From JAYEJW01 sp034716535 (GTDB lineage: Bacteria; Pseudomonadota; Gammaproteobacteria; Chromatiales; Chromatiaceae), in assembly GCA_034716535.1 (NCBI GenBank), contig JAYEJW010000063.1, positions 1-16,607 on the forward strand: a DNA stretch of 16,607 nt, written 5' to 3'. The translations under genes were made by a program, and so were the position numbers. Each line of letters opens with the position of its first letter. Positions within the stretch are counted from its first letter, which is position 1. Below are positions 13,337 to 16,607 of this stretch, piece after piece. The notes under the pieces were generated by a model. That model searched no databases, was not told the DNA's origin, and saw nothing but the letters and a program-made list of their open reading frames with translations.

Positions 13337-16117
13337 TCAGCCCACGAACCGGCACCGGCTGGCGGGGGTACGGGTGTCCATGTTGCGCCCGCGCGTGGCG
13401 TGGTCCTCGATCTCGGCCGCCTGGCCGACGACGCGACCGTAAAGGAAGGTCGTAAAGGCACCGTACTCGAGGAACTGCGCGTCGATCTCTCCCTGCACGT
13501 AGGGCCGCCACAGGATCTTCAGCAGGATTACGGCGATGACCGCATCGATGTTGACGCAGTAGACGTTGGCGCTCACGCCGTAGCTGGCCAGGGCCTGGAC
13601 CAGCTCGTGGTAGAACGCGTGGAAGACGTTGTAGCTGCCTCGCGCCCGGAACAGATCGTGGACATAGACCTCGCGCGGGTCCAGGTTGACGTCCTTGCCC
13701 TTGAACACCGGGTGGTTGACGCAGGGGATCTTGGCGTAGGACAGGTTGCCGGCCGCCTTGGCCTTGGTCTTGTACGCCTTGTAGTCGAGCGTGTAGTCGG
13801 CGGCGATACGCACCAGGTCCAGGCCGTGGCCCGGGTCGCCTGGATCGGCCAGCTCGAGCCCGCCGAAGCGCTCGATCAGGAACTGCATCGCCTCGAAGCC
13901 GTTGCCGCCGTGGGCGAAGCCGGTGTGACTCAGGAAGCCCACGTAGGCCTTGTTGACCTGAACCCGTTCCGGCACCTCGGGGCCGTCCGCGCTGACCGCA
14001 CCCTTGGCGCCCTGGGCCGAGATGGTGCCGGGCCCATTGGATGCGGTCAGTCCGAGCAGCACGGTGAAGGCGAAGCGCTCCTCCTCGTCGGGCCGGCGCG
14101 CCAACAGGGCCAGGTAGGCGGTCTCGGTGAAGCTCCAGCTATCGATGAGCTCCTGCATGGGAACGCCTCCGAAGGCGTCCGGTGTCTGGCGCTCCGGGCG
14201 CACCGAGGCGCCGACCACGGCGGCGGCGATACGCAGGTGCCAGGGGAGGTTGGACAGGGTCGTGACCGACAGGCGCTTGTGCTGCAGAGGCCGCCAGGCC
14301 AGGTGGCAGCAAACGGCCGCGAGCACCGCATCGGCGCTCGGGTGGGCGCCGTTCCGGTTGCCGAGGGCTTCGACAAGGCGCAAGAAGACCGACCCTTCGG
14401 CCCCGCGGGCAGCGGCGCCGCGAAGCATTGCCTCGGCCAGCGGGTCCGGTTCGGGGGTTGTCAACGCCCGGACCTGGTTCGCATCCGCGGCGGCCACCTG
14501 GGCATCCAGGGCGAAGGCTGCGTCCGAGGCATCCGTCAGACCGGACTCCCGGAACAGTTCCAGCAGTGCCTCCACCGCACGACGGGCGCCCGCCATCATA
14601 TTCGGCCCCATCATCGCCAGGGCCGCGCATAGGGCCGTGTTGGGGCTGTTACCGGCCTCGCGGGCGCCAAAGGCGGCGCTGAGCATCGGTGTACCCTGCA
14701 GGTTGACGCAGGCGTGCAGCACGACGTTTGCCAGCGCGCGTCCCGTCTCGTCCGGATACTCGCGCACCAGGGCCAGCACCAGGTTGTCCTCGTAGGGCCG
14801 AGTGGCCAGGTCCAAGACGCTGACGCCATGCAGCCGGGTGATCTGCGTGTCCGGGTCCATTATCGACGCCCCGGAGGCGTCCTTCATGGTCTCCCGCGGC
14901 GGAATGACGCCGATCTGGTGGTTCACCGCCTCGATCTGCTCCCGGTAGGGCTCCACGGCGGGTACCGGACGCGCGTCGAGCTCGGCGGGCAGCGCAAGGC
15001 CGGTGTCGTCGGCGAACCAGCACTTCATGGACAGGTCGCCGATAGGCGCGAAGTCCGGCTCCTGCCCGTTCAGGGCCATGACCGCGGTCATGGCTGCAGG
15101 CACGTCGGCGATGTTGGTCACCACGGCCCTCTGGGCGGAGCAGACCGGGTTGTCGGCGCCGAAGATGCCGTCCACGCCGAGCTTCTCCATGAGCCATCCC
15201 TCCTTGGCGGCGGCATTGTCGCCGCTGCCGGCGATGGCGCCGGCGTGACCACAGGCCTTGGTCAGGCGGTCCTTCCAGCGCCCGACCACGCAGGCGACGA
15301 CAGGCTTCTCGAAGACCAGATCCCTTTCGTAGTAGCCGCCGGGTTCGATGTACAGGACCGCGGCACGGCTGCGCGGGTCGTTGTGGAAGGCGTTGGTGAA
15401 CTCCGGCGCGGCGAAGTGGATGTAGACGTCCTTGCCCGATGAGAGGGAAACGCTCGTACCCCAACCCGCCGTGAGCAGATAGACGGCGATCGTGGTGGTG
15501 AAGTTGCCCGAATTGGAATAGATCGCCACCGAGCCCGGCACCAAGGATTCCGCCGGGTGGCTGCCGCCGAGCGCGCCGCCGATGCGCACGTGCTGGTGGG
15601 CGTCGGCTAGCCCTAAACAGTTGCCGCCGAACACGTCCACACCCTGGAGCTGACAGTACTGGCGGATGACCCGCGCGTCGCTCAGCGGCACCTTCTCGGT
15701 GATGATGATCACGCGGGTCAGACCGGGATTGACCCGCACGGCCTCGATCACCGCGTCCTTGACGCCGGCCGGCGGCACATAGACCACCGCCACGTTGAAG
15801 CGGTGGCCGGCATCGAGGGCCTCGGCCACCGTGTTGAAGACGGGGATGTCGTTGAGCTCCGTCTTGAGCACGGAGCCCGAGCGTCCGGGCTGCACGCCGC
15901 ACACCACGTTGCCCCCGGAGTAGGTGTGGCTGATCGGGGTCACGACGCGGCTCTCGTTGCCGAGGATGTTGAGCACGCAGACGCGGTCGTCGCGGGTGGC
16001 GAGCTGGGCCAGGGAGCTGATACCGACGAAGTAATGTGGAAACTGTGGGATGCCCTTGCGGCGGATAGGCTCTTGGAAGTGGGAGTCGTTGTTGGTCATG
16101 TCGGAGCTCTGACTCAT
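13337..16117 (-). CDS. aclA: ATP citrate lyase large (alpha-type) subunit
   Basis: A 926-residue intact protein with two parts. Residues about 25-350 resemble the succinyl-CoA/citryl-CoA synthetase alpha subunit: a CoA-binding Rossmann domain (SNSGNFTTT at 201-209) and the phosphohistidine stretch CGHAGAIAGSGDN with His291. Residues about 425-926 resemble the citrate synthase/citryl-CoA lyase domain (SNGPGTISAQGAKGAVSADG at 693-712, FLSHTGFAHGGNGFEA at 728-743, and a C-terminal LEYGAFTTFLYGRVVGQA). Together they would form citryl-CoA and cleave it to acetyl-CoA and oxaloacetate, the key step of the reverse TCA cycle. The length exceeds Chlorobium AclA (about 610), which fits the divergent 'type II' lyases reported in some gammaproteobacteria. 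The start overlaps the upstream stop as ATGA (16114-16117). Confidence 0.82.
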   Translation of the reverse strand: MSQSSDMTNNDSHFQEPIRRKGIPQFPHYFVGISSLAQLATRDDRVCVLNILGNESRVVTPISHTYSGGNVVCGVQPGRSGSVLKTELNDIPVFNTVAEALDAGHRFNVAVVYVPPAGVKDAVIEAVRVNPGLTRVIIITEKVPLSDARVIRQYCQLQGVDVFGGNCLGLADAHQHVRIGGALGGSHPAESLVPGSVAIYSNSGNFTTTIAVYLLTAGWGTSVSLSSGKDVYIHFAAPEFTNAFHNDPRSRAAVLYIEPGGYYERDLVFEKPVVACVVGRWKDRLTKACGHAGAIAGSGDNAAAKEGWLMEKLGVDGIFGADNPVCSAQRAVVTNIADVPAAMTAVMALNGQEPDFAPIGDLSMKCWFADDTGLALPAELDARPVPAVEPYREQIEAVNHQIGVIPPRETMKDASGASIMDPDTQITRLHGVSVLDLATRPYEDNLVLALVREYPDETGRALANVVLHACVNLQGTPMLSAAFGAREAGNSPNTALCAALAMMGPNMMAGARRAVEALLELFRESGLTDASDAAFALDAQVAAADANQVRALTTPEPDPLAEAMLRGAAARGAEGSVFLRLVEALGNRNGAHPSADAVLAAVCCHLAWRPLQHKRLSVTTLSNLPWHLRIAAAVVGASVRPERQTPDAFGGVPMQELIDSWSFTETAYLALLARRPDEEERFAFTVLLGLTASNGPGTISAQGAKGAVSADGPEVPERVQVNKAYVGFLSHTGFAHGGNGFEAMQFLIERFGGLELADPGDPGHGLDLVRIAADYTLDYKAYKTKAKAAGNLSYAKIPCVNHPVFKGKDVNLDPREVYVHDLFRARGSYNVFHAFYHELVQALASYGVSANVYCVNIDAVIAVILLKILWRPYVQGEIDAQFLEYGAFTTFLYGRVVGQAAEIEDHATRGRNMDTRTPASRCRFVG

Positions 16118-16607
16118 TGTGCTGCAATGCCCATATGGCGGGCGATCTCGGCCCTGCCGCCGGCGCGCATCCAGGTGTCGATGGCGCGGGCATAGTTGAC
16201 CACGCCGCTCATGGCCGAGTCGTGGCCGAACATACGGTAGGGAATCCCCAAGGCGTCGAGCGTGTCCTTCAGATAGGCCATGCCGCGGATCAGATTCGGG
16301 CCGCCGCGCCCCACCACGACGAACAGGGGCCTGCGTCCATGGCTGTTGAAATAGTCGCGCAGCGCATCGGCCATGGCGCGGAAGGTGGTGTAGATGTCCG
16401 TGTTGTTGGCCTTGCCGCCGATGATGAAGAGCACGTTGGTCTGCTCGAGCCAGAGCTTGTAAACGATGCGGCTGATGTCAGCCATCTTCTGGTAGGGTGG
16501 ATTGCCGCCGAAGTCCGACGAGATGGTACCGACGTCGCCGAGCAACTCGGTGACCAGCGCATTGGCGCCGCCTCCGAAGGTCATGGCCGTGATGGTTCCC
16601 TGATCGT
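16114..16607 (-). CDS. aclB: ATP citrate lyase small (beta-type) subunit, 3' part
   Basis: The last 163 codons of a gene that continues beyond the right edge of the window; the ATG at 16584 is internal, as family-like sequence (DQGTITA) reads through upstream of it. The fragment matches the C-terminal ligase domain of the citryl-CoA/succinyl-CoA synthetase beta family: TFGGGANALVTELLGD, then SSDFGGNPPYQK, then FIIGGKANNTDIYTTF, parallel to GGGA...YSGNP...IGG.IANFT in AclB. This subunit supplies the ATP-grasp part in such enzymes; that part lies outside the window. It is coupled to the large subunit by a four-base overlap, so the operon order is aclB then aclA. Confidence 0.8.
   Translation of the reverse strand, partial: DQGTITAMTFGGGANALVTELLGDVGTISSDFGGNPPYQKMADISRIVYKLWLEQTNVLFIIGGKANNTDIYTTFRAMADALRDYFNSHGRRPLFVVVGRGGPNLIRGMAYLKDTLDALGIPYRMFGHDSAMSGVVNYARAIDTWMRAGGRAEIARHMGIAAQ

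Noticed and set aside
13400..16193. Long open frames antisense or in alternate frames to aclA (13400-14632 plus, 14649-16193 minus and others)
   Set aside because: They are shadows caused by high GC at third codon positions of the real gene; the proteins are Arg/Pro/Gly-rich without family motifs.

Overview
This GC-rich window most resembles the genome of a purple-sulfur-bacterium-like gammaproteobacterium (Chromatiaceae or near relatives). The support is a nif cluster of the Azotobacter/Chromatiaceae kind (LRV protein, unknown nif-linked protein, ferritin, nifE, nif-type iscA and nifS), a NasA-type nitrate reductase, and an aclBA-like ATP citrate lyase pair. The taxonomic assignment is inference from gene content; there is no rRNA here.

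Layout. Positions 1-1394 hold a small four-helix membrane protein (minus strand) and a dual-specificity phosphatase carrying the exact glucan-phosphatase signature (plus strand). Positions 1395-2822 hold a probable remnant of a REP-associated transposase (RAYT) and an ISAzo13-like insertion sequence with a frame change at an A_AAA_AAG heptamer and an internal deletion. Positions 2822-6387 are a nif segment: the C-terminal end of an LRV protein, an unknown protein, a ferritin with all ferroxidase ligands, a 26-residue Cys/Lys-rich peptide, a NifA site with a sigma-54 promoter, and nifE broken by one stop codon. Positions 6402-8392 are nitrate/nitrite assimilation genes: an intact Rieske (NirD-like) gene, then nasA with a 4-bp duplication frameshift and a large internal deletion, then an unidentified fragment. 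On the minus strand, 8426-10093 encodes a two-domain SagB-type nitroreductase. Positions 10334-11219 are remnants of molybdate transporter modB and modC. A DUF4202 gene (11666-12274) is intact; an iscA with a replaced N-terminus and a doubly deleted nifS follow (12392-13179). The minus strand from 16607 to 13337 encodes the end of an AclB-like subunit and a complete 926-residue AclA-like subunit.

Reading of the whole. Most genes for acquiring nitrogen (nifE, nifS, LRV, nasA, modB, modC; nifN and nifU are absent where they might be expected) are broken by stops, small indels or internal deletions, while ferritin, the Rieske protein, SagB-like, DUF4202, phosphatase and citrate lyase genes look intact. 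This looks like reductive decay of N2 and nitrate assimilation, as might occur in a host-restricted or ammonium-fed lineage, although assembly error cannot be excluded from sequence alone. Three inverted pairs of a REP-like palindrome (REPIN-like, about 140 bp each), one single copy and the RAYT remnant suggest REP elements have been active; one pair now supplies the start of the iscA reading frame.
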